Source of the DNA: Whalleya microplaca
Lineage: Eukaryota; Ascomycota; Sordariomycetes; Xylariales; Xylariaceae
DNA: 64,000 bases
NCBI GenBank assembly: GCA_022497155.1
Contig: MU385713.1
Coordinates: forward strand, 1,302,001 to 1,366,000
Direction of reading: 5' to 3'
This document shows, one piece after another, positions 23,050-34,949 of the stretch (position 1 is its first letter; each line of letters opens with the position of its first letter). Under the pieces are notes generated by a model. It was not told where the DNA came from. It ran no database searches and saw nothing but the letters and a program-made list of their open reading frames with translations. The translations under genes were made by a program, and so were the position numbers.

Positions 23050-25113
23050 GTTGTTCCATTTTTGGAATAATAAATCGTGCCGCAGTCAAACTGATGTGGG
23101 GATTCGATACGTACTCGCACACCAACAAGGCAAGAATGCTAGATGCGCTGGGAGGCCTGATAGTTGAATAGTAATCTTCGTGATCAACTAGGCCAACTGG
23201 ATCAACTAAGTCAGATCGATCAACTTGATCAACTTGTTTAGTTTGATCCTTTGAAACGCCGCGTTTCAAAGTAGCGTATCGGTGCCCACGCAGTCGCCCA
23301 AAGCTTTTTGTGTTGCCTAAACAACAACGTCGTCGTGAAGCGCGCGACTGTTGGAGTTCCGGGGATTGATGGAGTCAAAAGTGGACAGCGTTTGGACAAC
23401 TGTGGTACTAATTTGCCCCGGGTTATGTAAGTTTACAAACCAAGCCACGTACTCATCAGCTGTCCAGGTACTTTTATGTGGGCTAATATATTCTGCCTCG
23501 TCTCAACATCCATTTCTGCCATTCCCCAGCACCGATCATTCTCTTGGCGCTATCAAAATAGTCACACAACGTCATATTTCTTAATAGTAGTTACATTTCT
23601 AAGTTTCGTTTCTTTCTCCTCTATCCACAAGGATATTGCTTCGTCTCATCCTGGACTATTTCTCCACGTCTCGGCTGCTCGGGAAGATCGGGAAATGCTA
23701 CCTTGCAGCGTGCCGACACTTTACACTCAGTCCCAGCAGTCTGGCACGTTAAGAACCAACAAGCGTTTACTGTATCTAATTTAAGCCGGAACTAGTCGTC
23801 AATAGATGGCCAGAGCTGAGAATGAGTAAAAATAGGTAACAATATCCATATACGAGGAATTGAACGACTTGGCAGACAAAGACTGGCGAGTTTTGTTGGG
23901 AACGAGTCAACTCATTGCTAAGATTGGGTATATGATCTGAAGCAGATTTCAACAGAGCGATCATCGATCACGCATTCTAGCATGCTGGTGGTTTGCTGGC
24001 AGCCTACTAAACATGATACCCAGAACAGCAAGACGCCGGAATAAGGCTGTTATCCCCGACCAATCCTTCATCTCTTTTTTTTCAGCTTCGAATAGAGAAT
24101 CTCCAATGTATTACGGTCCAAACCGATGGGTCATGAAGTGTGGCTCATTGCAGTTGGGAGATTACAGTGAAAGCTCCCTCTCGCTTCCTGAAATGGTAGG
24201 ATTGCTATCCAACAACGGTAAATCGCGGCTATCCTCAGTCACCTGCGCTATGTAGCATGCATGTAGGCTGGTCGTTGTATGACAGACCAGAATTCAGCCA
24301 GAGAATGATCGCACTCATATTCACCGCTGCTTCAGAAGGCTTCGATTGATGGAAGAATGCTACGAATGATTATTCATCAAACACTGCGGGGAAGCACTTT
24401 TGTTGTCCAGTGCAAGAATATAGACGCCGTGAGAAGCCAGAACGGGCGGCCGTATGCGCGGTGTGGCCCTTTAGCCGACCTCGCCCCATTGATCATTGGC
24501 CATACTGGGCTAGGATCGTACAGGTAAGCAGGGGTCACGTAGGCGCTTGCGTCTGCAAGTTCCATCCCTTCCCCTACGCCCCTGTACTTTTTATAGCCAA
24601 CCAACAATGTAAGCACTCTGACCAAATGCATCGTGCTGTTGTTGGTGTCTCTTCGACTGGTCTGACCCATCCCCTCCCAGTCTTGTGCTCTTAAGAATGA
24701 CTGTGCCTAGAGCACCCGGAGAATGTTCTCCCCTCTCATGTGTGAACCTTCTTATTCCACTTTATCGCGCCTAGGTGTTGCTTCACGTTGCACCTTGCAT
24801 TAGTCTCATACTCTTGGCGGTTGGCTGACAGGCTGCTTATCCCTTCCCTTCTTATCGGGCTAGTCGCTCATCGAACCAAGTGGTGTGTTATATAACCGCC
24901 GTCCCCGTCTTTTGCCAGTCCTCATAGTCTCACTTTGCTACTGTTACTCTTAATACATCCCGGCCGGCTGGGAGGTTGCTTGGAAGTCCTCGTCTGCTGG
25001 TGGCACAGGTTGAGCGGCATACTCAACAACCTTTCGACATCTCCCTGTGATATACCAACATAATATCTCGAGGTTGGATCTGGCAGATAGCCTTCCAGTC
25101 CACCGACATCATC
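23050..25113. other. 2-kb intergenic region
   Basis: No gene could be supported. Short GATCAACT repeats occur near 23190-23240. Scattered short frames (for example 24013-24255) lack family resemblance or splice support. The right part is the upstream and leader region of the next gene. Confidence 0.5.
24889..24895 (+). promoter_or_regulatory. Possible TATA box of the 25114 gene
   Basis: TATATAA occurs about 220 bp before the start codon at 25114, followed by a pyrimidine-rich leader. Confidence 0.4.
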
Positions 25114-26493
25114 ATGGCTGCTCAGGATCACCCCAAGAGACCCCGGCTGTCTCTTCAGATCAAGCCGTCGCCCGGACCAAACGTGAGAACGAAGAAGACC
25201 TCGCTGGTGAATCCTAGATCACCGACGTCTTTCAACACCCTCTCAAATGTCTACGCCACAGCCATCGAGAGATCGACACCTGTCCAGGAAACACCTGTGA
25301 CTGCGATTAATACAAATACACACCAGGCTCTGAAGCTTCAAACTGACGCCCAGTCCCTCAGTGGGCAGCAGCAAAGAGTGCACACGCCGTTTACCGCAAT
25401 ATTACCTGATACACCACTTTCTGCAAATCCGATGTCGCCGGCCCAGCAGATGGATTTCGTATTCCCTAGTACTATGACAGCAACTCCTCCGTTGTCTGCC
25501 GGGCCAGTTGAGTCACCTGAATCTAGAAAGTTTACTTTCGCACCCACCGACACGAATAAACAGGCTGTACCGCAGTCTCCTGCCCAGACCCGCCGACGAG
25601 TGATGTACGCACAATTCGGCTCTACTGCCAAAGCACCTTATAGCCATAATAGATCGCTTCATAGTATACTTCGAAACTCACCTCTACCACCATCAACCGC
25701 CGTGTCGCCAAGTTCATCGAGAAGGCAGTCTCTTCGCTTGCAGGAGAAGGCGGCAAGGAGAGTGGGATATGAGTCTCCGTTGACGCAGACTATCACAACT
25801 GAGAAGTATACGAAGTCGCATATTGACTTACTTCAAGACGAGGCTTCGCCCTATACACCGTCCCCGACGGCCGAAGATTCTGATATGATGCTCGACCTCG
25901 CCATGGCATATTCGGGGGACGAGACTCGAGATGGCGGAGAGACCCCCGGACCATTCGAGGAAATGCGGAGGCGCATGACAGGGACGGGACTAGGTACTGA
26001 GACGCCAATCCTCTCACCGAGGCCGGATGGAATCCGTAAGCGCAAGAGAAAGGAGAAGAAGCGGAGATGGGTGTGGACAATAGGCCAGGACGACGAGGAA
26101 AATGAGAGCGGTGCCATGGCTGCCCTGAGAGCCGCAGCCAACACTTCAGCGCCCCGGACCGAGGAGCCTGCGAAGGCCACTACACCGGAACCTCTCACCG
26201 CAGTGCAGACTAGCTTCGAGCACACAGAGTCTGAGTCGGACACTACGGCGGACAAAATGGACATCGAGATGTCGGATAGGGATAGCATGCACTCAAGCAG
26301 GGCGACGACACCTCACAGCATGGACATGGATACAAACACGCCTACCGTCCCCGCGGCTTCCAACACGGCGTTTGAGAAAGAGCCACGTCTCGCAACCATG
26401 GGCCTTGCAACCGCGGATCTCATCAACCCAGAGACGGGAACCAGGCGGGATACCCCGATCCCACCGGATTTAGTCAACAACTCACAGTTATGA
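25114..26493 (+). CDS. Disordered fungal protein of unknown function
   Basis: A single-exon 459-aa protein. I do not recognise a domain. It is rich in Ser, Thr, Pro and charged residues, with many SP/TP sites (SPTSFN, TPPLSAGP, SPESR, TPSPTAEDS) suited to proline-directed kinases. It also has a very basic cluster (IRKRKRKEKKRRWVW, about 310-324) that could be a nuclear localisation signal. A short conserved-looking motif RVMYAQFGS...YSHNRSLHSILRNSPLP (about 166-194) is the best candidate for a functional element. Alternating acidic segments follow. The composition suggests a nuclear cell-cycle- or chromatin-linked protein, but that is inference only. Confidence 0.7.
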   Translation: MAAQDHPKRPRLSLQIKPSPGPNVRTKKTSLVNPRSPTSFNTLSNVYATAIERSTPVQETPVTAINTNTHQALKLQTDAQSLSGQQQRVHTPFTAILPDTPLSANPMSPAQQMDFVFPSTMTATPPLSAGPVESPESRKFTFAPTDTNKQAVPQSPAQTRRRVMYAQFGSTAKAPYSHNRSLHSILRNSPLPPSTAVSPSSSRRQSLRLQEKAARRVGYESPLTQTITTEKYTKSHIDLLQDEASPYTPSPTAEDSDMMLDLAMAYSGDETRDGGETPGPFEEMRRRMTGTGLGTETPILSPRPDGIRKRKRKEKKRRWVWTIGQDDEENESGAMAALRAAANTSAPRTEEPAKATTPEPLTAVQTSFEHTESESDTTADKMDIEMSDRDSMHSSRATTPHSMDMDTNTPTVPAASNTAFEKEPRLATMGLATADLINPETGTRRDTPIPPDLVNNSQL

Positions 26494-27194
26494 CGCCGTA
26501 TTCAAGAGATATTAGTTAGGCATTTTAAGACCGCGAGTTTGTTTGTGTGGCAGGTTTTACACGCATATATGCATCGCGAGGGCAAAACAGGTTGCATTAG
26601 CGAGCGGTCAGGGCTGTCTATTGGGAAAGGGAAGGGCGTTCGTTGATACCATCATCTTAGTTATTATGCATGGTGCATGTACTGCTTTGCTGTGTTTACC
26701 TGAGGTTTATGTTAGTTTTAGCGTATATGCTTGCATGAGAATACGATGATGAATATGAAAATACTTTTATTACTCGGTTCTGGAGTCATTTTCGAGTTTA
26801 GTGCCCATGCAGGAATGACTGAACATTATATGTATTTATGTACTTCACAGCGCATATGTAATTTATTCTCATGCAGCATATCGGCCTCTACATGAGTAGA
26901 AAAATACACTAATGTTGGTCGCTTATTGACTGATGAATTCCAATTACACCAGCATGCCTAATAATAGATGTTGCAAAAATGAAGGCATTCAATGGGGGCA
27001 GACCACGATTACTACAAGAATGTAACAGATATATAAGCAAAGGAATATGTTTAAAAATAGAATACGTAATGCTTTGTAAAAATCATGCGGTAAAAAAAGA
27101 TTTGACAAAATAATACTGATACTCTAATTGAAAGCAGTGTGATATGAGCCAAAAAGAATCCAAAAATTTTGTTCTGGGAACTGTGTAATAACCG
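26494..27194. other. AT-rich 3' flank before tRNA-Ser
   Basis: AT-rich with no coding signal. It holds the 3' UTR of the preceding gene and the downstream flank of the minus-strand tRNA gene. Confidence 0.6.
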
Positions 27195-27275
27195 CGACAA
27201 CGGCAGGATTTGAACCTACGCGGGCGAACCCATCAGATTTCGAGTCTGACCCATTAACCACTCTGGCACGTTGCC
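27195..27275 (-). tRNA. tRNA-Ser (anticodon CGA)
   Basis: On the minus strand this is a canonical class II tRNA. It has acceptor GGCAACG / CGTTGTC with one G-T pair and D arm GCCAGAGTGGTTAATGGG. The anticodon loop CTCGAAA is closed by CAGA/TCTG, so the anticodon is CGA. The long variable arm is GATGGGTTCGCCCGC, and the T arm has TAGGTTCAAATCC. It decodes UCG. There is no intron. A TTTT run lies about 25 nt past the 3' end. Confidence 0.93.
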
Positions 27276-28699
27276 TGTGATCCGTTGAAGTTTAGCCGAG
27301 TTAACAGAGATTATATTGACCTTCCCGTAAAACTGGGGCACCTTTGGCTGCTTGGCTGCTCGGTGCTTGGCTCATCAGCAAGCTGACAAGCCAGACCGGG
27401 GTCGGTCAAGCCTTATTAGACCGCTGCAATAGTATCTAATAATTGAGCTTCACCTAGGTATTCACGTAGGTACCAATGTGCTACATGTAGCTTTTACCTC
27501 ACTTTGGTGCTCTGAGAAACCCTCAACTCAAAGTACATGCCTACAGACAGACACCTCACTATCAAGATACATGTACAACCAGGACAGCCCCTTTAATGAC
27601 CACACCACCGAGCCTGCAAGCCTAAGGACAATATCAACTGAATCCCTACCTCATATGACAAAATGTAATAAGATCGAGGTACACAATAGATTGGCGAGAT
27701 CCTGACCTAACAAGCACGGGCCACGGCTGTGATATCCAGCAGTCTGGATCGTTGCAGCCGGGGGAGACTTGATTGATCGTCCGAACGCCCATGACGCAAA
27801 GCTCTTCTTTATCCTTGCCGTAGATCTCCAGTCGTCCTTGTCTACAATATGCGACTGGATGCCAAATGCCGTATTACCATGTTTGCGTTTGCAAATCTCC
27901 CTTGGCTGAAGAAGCTGCTATTCTCAGCTGAGCATGGTACGCGCAACATCGGCGATCTAGGTACCATCTGTTCGTCTGATTCTATCAACCGTCTTCAGAG
28001 CGTTAGAGCGATTGTACTGCGTACTAATACCTGTGTCAATGACCCTAACTAACGTCTGGAGGGCTGTTAGATATTAGGTGTAACTATAGAATCAAGGCAT
28101 CATGACACAAACATTAGATTAATGAGATGAATTCAAGACAGATGAATAGAAGACTGTAGATTGCTGCTGTACAGGCTGACAGGTCCCAGTGCAGTGGTTG
28201 GTGGTGTAACTTTGAGTAGTCTGGTAAACCTGGCAGCTGGCTGGTGGAGAAGAGCTACCCCTCCCCTGCTTGCTAGCAGCCGCCTTGTTGGATGGCAGCT
28301 CCAAAGACGTCTTTTCAAAGAATTGATTTCCCCACCGACGTCATACACTCGCACAACACATGAATCGACGTTCTGAAAGAATATTGGGATGATGTAAGTG
28401 TAAAACCTGTCCAACCAAGGCAGAATGAATACTAGGTAAAGTAAATGATGAACATATGTAGCTAGTATCAATTCCTTACACCTGCATTGTTTTGGGCTTG
28501 CTCTCTCTTCCGTAGATACTGTCTTCGGTCTTGCAAAGTACACTTCCTTCGCTACTACTACTCTTCAATACCATTGACGGGCGAGTGGTGAAGTTACTTC
28601 CTGGCCTCTTCGCCATTCCACAATATAATAGGTGTCCTCTTTAAGCTATCGCGACTATCAAATGCACTCTAGATTTATTCTGCGACTGTAGTACCGACG
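27276..28699. other. Spacer between tRNA-Ser and the SMP-C2 gene
   Basis: No gene could be supported. ACCTAGGT is present at 27452-27459. Small frames around 28130-28540 have no family resemblance. The last 150 bases are the leader of the next gene. Confidence 0.5.
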
Positions 28700-31600
28700 A
28701 TGACCGAACAGCAGCAACACGCTCCTGGGGGTCACTATTCTGGGCTCAACCGGATCCCTAACATTAAGCAGTTCGCGGCTCAGCTTGATAGGGACAAAAA
28801 GGAGCGGGATGCCAAAATCGATGCTGAATTGAACGGGAACCGCAAGAATAATGATATAAGGGAGCACAGTAATGAAGAGCGAAAGACCAAAAGCCATGGC
28901 AGAGTTGTGACAGACCCTGTGACGGGGAAAGAGATAACCATCGACGATGTCAACGGTGATTTCGCTAAAGCTGCCGAGAATCCTCATGTAAGTTCTTTTC
29001 AGATAAATTATAGGTACAGTAACTGGAATGGCTAACGATTTCTCTAGCTTTCTGTACCAAATGCAAACCTGGGCAAGGACACGCCCGTTAGGACAGAAGC
29101 AACCCAATCAGGGGAGGAATATAGAGAAGCCCAAGATGTAACCGCACCGCCAGATCCAGTAGCTACTGGGTCCACTTCAGACGTGCCCATCCACGGCGAG
29201 AAGACGAACATCCTGTTCCACCCGACCCCATCAGTTAGCTACGACCCTATGTACGGCATTATCGAGCAGCGAGCAACAGTATTATGTTTCGCTGTTTTCT
29301 TTACCATCATCTTTGTGGGTAAATTCTTCGAAGGCAGGCTCCTGGGCTTGGTGCCCCTTGCCATGTGCGTTTCTTCTGGCGTGTTCCTCTGGATGAAGGA
29401 CTTGATCAGACGGGGTCGAGATATCGAATGGTCGAGTGAACAGAAGCGTGGAGAGACCGCTACGGCGAACTTGATCCCTGAGTCCGTGGAATGGATGAAC
29501 ACTCTTCTCGGCATTGTCTGGGGTCTAGTCAACCCCGACATGTTTGCCGCTGTCGCCGACACTCTAGAGGTATGTGTCTCCTTAGAGCTGTTGTTGAGCC
29601 TGAATCTAACAAATGTAGGATGTTATGCAAGCTTCAGTTCCAGGAATCATTGAGAACGTCAAGGTTGCCGATATATCCCAGGGTAACAACCCTATTCGTA
29701 TCCTGAGTCTCCGTGCTCTTCCAGATGCGCACATGAAAGACGTCAAGGATGAGATGCATAAACAGAACGAAAAGGTCAAGGATCCACAAGAACTCGCTGC
29801 CACCGAAGAGGGCGGTGACTATTACAATTTGGAAGTATCCTTTGCTTACCACGCGAAGCCATCTTCTGAGACCGTGTCTGCCAAAGCCGCAAATATGGGC
29901 ATGCAGCTGGTGTTCTACCTTGGTGTCAAAGGGCTATTTGGTGTCCCTCTACCTATCTGTAAGTCTTCCTTGAATTATCTAGACCAAGTACTAATTGTAT
30001 CCAGGGGTCGAATTGATTGGTCTTGTAGGAACCATGAGACTTAGACTACAGATGTCACCCGAGCCACCTTTCCTCAAAGCAGTTACTTTCACGCTGATGG
30101 GAGTACCTAAAGTCGAAGCCGGTTGCACCCCCATGATAGAGCGCGGTGTCAACATTCTCAATCTACCAGTGATCTCGAACTTTGTCAACTGGGCCATTAA
30201 GACTGCTGCTGGCATGTATGTTGCGCCAAAGTCTATGACGCTGGACCTCGGGAAGATGCTGCAAGGGGACGATATACAAAAGGATACAAATGCTATGGGT
30301 ATCTTATTCATTCGGATTCACAAGGCCGTTGGACTATCAAAGCAAGATGCACGAGGCTCCGAAGGTGGTGGTTCGGACCCTTATATTACCGTCAGCTTCT
30401 CCAAGTTCGGGAAGCCTATGTATTGCACTCGTGTCATACAAGATGACCTCAATCCTGTCTTCGAAGAGACTTGTGCTATCCCAGTTACTGCCGACCTCAT
30501 CAAGGCAGATGAGCAACTGTCAATGGAGCTATGGGACAGTGACCGGTCAAGCGCTGATGATGTGGTTGGCAAGGTCGAGCTCTCCTTACAGAAGCTCATT
30601 CAGCATCCCGGTCACATGTACCAACAGGTATCGAAACTTCGTGGAGTGAAAGCTGATAGTGAAATGCCCGGAGAGCTCCATTGGGAGGTCGGGTACTTTG
30701 GCAAGACTCAGTTCCGTGCTGCCTTGCGGACCGATGGCAAGGACCTTAGCCTACCTAAGGAACTTCGAGACAAGAAGGAGCTGCAAGATGATAAAGGAGC
30801 TCTGGATAACGCGGAAGAAGATGCTGTTGTACACACCCCTCCGGATCCCCTTTGGCCTTCTGGCATCCTCAGTGTCGTCGTACATCAGATTGTCAACCTT
30901 GAGTTGGCCAACGTTAAGGGCTCAGAAGGTGGCAAGCGAAAGGGGGGCAAAGAATATGAACCTGCACGTGAGGCCGGAGAGACTAAGGAAGAGGCGGGCA
31001 AGAAGTTACCGAGTGCTTATTGTACAATGCTTCTCAATGACGAATTGGTAAGTTAAAGCATTGCCGGACGACGTCTCGATGTATGCTAATGTATTACACA
31101 GGTATATAAGACTCGGACTAAGGTGGTTTCTTCCAAGCCGATCTTCAATGCTGGCACCGAGCGATTTGTGCGAGATTGGAGGTCTTCTATCTTCACCGTC
31201 ACCGTTCGCGATTCTCGTAATAGACAACATGATCCTATCATTGGTGTTGTCCCCTTGAAGCTCACTGATATCCTTCAAACGAGCAGCCAGGTAAGGCAAT
31301 CACAAATTCTAACGTGACTCCAGAAGCTGACCTAATATCGCGCAGGCTACACGGTGGTATCCATTGGATGGTGGAATTGGCTTTGGCCGAATTCGTATCT
31401 CCCTTCTCTGGAGATCAGTTGAACTCAAGTTGCCCCCACCACAACTTGGTTGGGATGTCGGTACTTTTGAGTTCATGTCGGACAATATTACTTCGACCTT
31501 CCCCGGCCATGGAAGTGGTAAGGTCAAACTAAAGTTGAGAACAGGCGGCAGCTCTGCGGTAGTTAAACGCGAACAATGTAGTGCGGATGGTGACAACTTG

Positions 31601-32638
31601 GAGTGGAACATCGGCGGCGTCACCAACAACGCACGCCCTCGGCTACCCGTCCGCTACCGTTACAGATCGCCCGTCTTCTTCGAGTTCCACCTCAGCGGGA
31701 AACGGCACGTGGAGCACTTCGCCGCCATCTGGCTCTCCGAACTAGCCGACAACGAGGAGAAAGACTTCGACATCCCGATCTGGCAGTGCAACAATGGCAT
31801 GCGGCTGTCGCAGAACTTCATCACGGCGGGCAACTATCGCAGCGTGCCGGACATCAAGATCGAGGAGGCCGGGCGCCTGCGCTTCCGCGGGCGCTTCAAG
31901 GCCGGCACGGACCGCGACCACCTGCGCTTCGTCAGCGACAACGACTCGCGCGAGACCATCGAGACCTGGGAGGCGTGCTTCGCCGAGGGCGTGCGCCAGG
32001 AGCAGGTCTCCAACACGCTCCCGCCCACCATCAAGTCGCTGCACGACGCCTCGCTGACCCACGGGCGCGACGTCCTCGCCATGGCCTCCGAGGAGGAGAA
32101 GCGCAAGTGGCTCTCCAAGGACGGCACGGACTGGACCGGCGCCTTCGGCCAGGACCCCGCCGAGCTGATGGCAGGCCAGGAGGGCCGCGACGACGAGCCT
32201 GAGTACGAGACCGATGACGAGGAGTCCTCGGCCCCGCCGGACCCGGACTCGCCTGTGCGGCTGAAGCACGAGGGCACCGATCTCGGGATTAACGATGGCT
32301 CGACTACGAATACCACCACCACGGACGGCACAGGCGACGCCGATGACCGTGCAAGCGCGCACACGCACGCCACAGCGGACTCGAGCGGCGCGGCCTCCTC
32401 GAGCGGCAAGAGCCGCGCCAGCGGCGGCGGTAGTGGCGGTAGTAAGAACCCGCTCAAGCAGTATAAGGACTACCGGGAGAAGAGCCGGGACCTGCACCGT
32501 CAGCACCGTGGCCTCATGCAGTGGCGGCCCATGCGTAATGTGCAGTTCGTTAAGGACGAGGCTAAGTATGCGGCTCGCCGGGTCACGAAGATGGGGTCGT
32601 TGAGTGGACGGCAGCCGGATATTGAGACGGAGGTGTGA
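28700..32638 (+). CDS. SMP and C2 domain membrane-contact protein (Mug190/tricalbin-like)
   Basis: Proteins of this layout tether the ER to the plasma membrane and move lipids through the SMP domain. Exons: 28700-28987, 29048-29569, 29619-29958, 30005-31047, 31102-31290 and 31346-32638; 1224 aa, introns 46-60 nt. The charged N terminus is followed by a hydrophobic hairpin (ATVLCFAVFFTIIFVG, LVPLAMCVSSGVFLW) and an SMP domain (VEWMNTLLGIVWGLVNPDMF through VGTMRLRLQMSPEPPF). A first C2 domain contains SDPYITVSFS and ELWDSDRSSADDVVG. A second C2 domain is interrupted by a Lys/Glu-rich insert. A beta-rich third region (RIRISLLWRSVELKLPPPQ) follows. A long acidic, Ser/Thr/Gly-rich tail is at the C terminus. 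The layout resembles fission-yeast Mug190 more than the classical three-C2 tricalbins. The last 1 kb is very GC-rich. Confidence 0.85.
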
Positions 32639-33535
32639 GGATCTTACTTCCCTTTGTTCATGGTATAAACTGCGTTCGATAGCCCAACGAACGAGGGCGG
32701 CTTGGGAATCATGAGGGCGTGGTTGGCGGTTGGCGGTTGGTGGATAACGGAATGGGAAAGGAAGGGGAAGGTTGTGTTGGTTACCAACGCAGTGTTCTAC
32801 TATTGTACTATTATAATATGGTATAGTCTTAGTTGAGAATGAGTTATGAAATGAGTAATGTAGTTACGACACAGAAAAGATGATTCGTTCTCGCGAGTGA
32901 TAATATCTTTGAATTCTGTAAAGCAGCAGCTTTGATGAAGATGTTTTACCGTCTTGGTCAACATAATGCCGAGTTGGTCTTCTCCCAAAATCATACTATT
33001 TGCGAAGACATCGCCTAGCTCTTTAGAAGGGACAACCCAATTTCTGTAAATAAAATCACATCGCTGGTCAACGCTATAAAAATGATATTCAAGCATGTCG
33101 ACCATATAATAAACCACGAACTCCGTTGAGTTAAAAGGATGCCGCGGTGAATAGATATCTGGTCGGGGAGTTCAATCTTCCTTGACGCAAAATTGAGATA
33201 TACCATGGGGGAAATAGATAATATCTCAGAGTGTATGCAAGGATTCCGGGATGGTTCCGCGGGGGGTTCAAACACGTTGGAAGGGACGCCTCACTATGAT
33301 AGTCGTATCTATACTCAAACCTTTTGTATGTTTTTGTTCATTCTTGACGCCTTCTCGTGGGCGCCAACACGTGTATTTCATGTACATCTTACCCCTTATC
33401 GCAGGGCGGTTTCATGCGCCAGTCCGTATGATACACATCTGTACACTGGAGCCTACGGGCATGGCATGGTGTATCAACCGCACCAGTCCCCTCCAATATC
33501 CAACCCTCCCCACGATCCCATCAAGCTCTTCGCGC
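32639..33535. other. Convergent spacer
   Basis: 3' flanks of the SMP-C2 gene and of the mL61 gene. AT-rich with no gene signal. Confidence 0.6.
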
Positions 33536-34391
33536 CTACATCTGGTTCGCCATCTTGATAGCTTCAGCCTCCTGTCGCGCGAGCGCCAACCGCCTCTTCT
33601 CCGCCCTCGTATCATCGATGTACTTCTTGACGATGGCGCGATCGAAGGCGCCGCGCTCGCGCCGCTCCTCAACCTGCTGCATCTCGACGGCCTCGTCGGG
33701 CGTCGGCTGGACCAGGGTGGCGCCGGTCTTGCTCATGAACTCGTCGAGGATCGCGTTCGAGTGCACGTGCTTCATGTCGATCGTGACCACGCGCTCCCCC
33801 TCCTCCGGCGGCGGCGCCGGGTGCTCGTTCTCCGTGCTCGAGTGCGGTTGCTGCGCTAGCGGCGCCATCTGCTTGTGGGAGGCGGCTTCGGCTTCTGCTG
33901 CGGAGGCGGCTTGCCGGAAGTAGATCGACATCCGCGCTGGTGCCGATTGGTCTGATGTTCGGTTCACGAGCATCGGTATTGCGGGGTTCCAGTATTTGAG
34001 TCGACTTAGACATTCCTTCCAGAATTTCCTGCAAAGAGGCAAAAGGGCGAGTTAGAGAGTCGTTCGTTCGTTGGGACTGACTGCTTGCGGAGTGCTAGGC
34101 TGGAGGACGGAGGGAAGGACTGCCTACCTGGGCCCCAGGTGTCCGTCATTCCACTTCAATGCGAAGTCCAGATGTATCCGCGTTATCTCAGGCGGTAATA
34201 CCGCCGCTCCTGGGCCATGCCGTAACGCCAATAGCTAGAAAATGGTCTCGTCAGAATAATATGCTCGAGGGTCGTCGGCGGGATGTGTGGTTTACCTTCT
34301 GCACGGGGCGTTAGCGATTGGCTTAGAAGTTCAATGGGTACATTGAGCTTACGGCTTGCAATATGTTCATCCGCTTTCCTGGATTCACCAT
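33536..34391 (-). CDS. MRP49: Mitochondrial large-subunit ribosomal protein mL61 (Mrp49, L51/S25/CI-B8 fold)
   Basis: A mitoribosome protein with the thioredoxin-like L51/S25/CI-B8 domain. Proposed exons: 34391-34353, a 3-nt microexon 34298-34296 (AAG), 34234-34128 and 34028-33536; 213 aa. The product opens MVNPGKRMNILQA-K-LLALRHGPGAAVLPPE, then RIHLDFALKWNDGHLGPR and KFWKECLSRLKYWNPAIPM, the family core. The microexon is flanked by GCTAAC...GTGCAG and GTAAAC, giving two ordinary introns of 54 and 61 nt instead of one of 118. Skipping it keeps the frame and loses one Lys. The C-terminal half is a charged extension longer than in yeast Mrp49, with a Glu/Arg-rich helix (AIVKKYIDDTRAEKRRLALA). 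NDUFA2 shares the fold but lacks this N terminus. Confidence 0.8.
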
Positions 34392-34949
34392 CTTGACCCT
34401 CTGCAAGCTTTTCTTTAGCTCGCGTTTCCGAGATTCAGTTTGGCTGGCACTCTTTTTTTGAAGCTCTGGTGATCCCGGGTTGGAAATTTTGGGGACCCTT
34501 GATTGGCACGGGCCGTCAAAAGTTCCGGTAAAAGCCCGGGTGCCGGATTAAGTGGGACTTCAGCTGCTCGCCAGTGGTCACCAAAACGATTGCTTGAACA
34601 TCTACTATACACATAGTATGTAACTCCATTATAGCCCTGTTCAATAACTATTTGCAATATATATGTGAGAAGAATATGCCATAATATGAGCTACTCTTTG
34701 CGCCACTTTGACTATAACTTATACCTATACTTTCTTGCTCAATTGATTCACATATCTTCAGTCATCGCACATAAGGCTTGGGTTACCAGCGTAGACTTTG
34801 AGTCAAAAGTCAAGTCAAATCAACGAACAATTTCACTGATTAGCAACGCTACTAGGTTTTCATAATGCAGAAGCAGCCTGTAGTCGTTGAAAATAGCGCT
34901 GACAGATGTGGGCCAACGTGCGGTTCCAGCAACATTCAAAGGTATCAGG
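34392..34949. other. Upstream flank of the mL61 gene
   Basis: The promoter side of the mL61 gene, then AT-rich spacer. No further signal. Confidence 0.55.

Noticed and set aside
31742..32506. 254-codon minus-strand frame opposite the SMP-C2 gene 3' end
   Set aside because: It arises from the GC-rich last exon; Val/Leu/Arg-rich shadow without domain or splice support.
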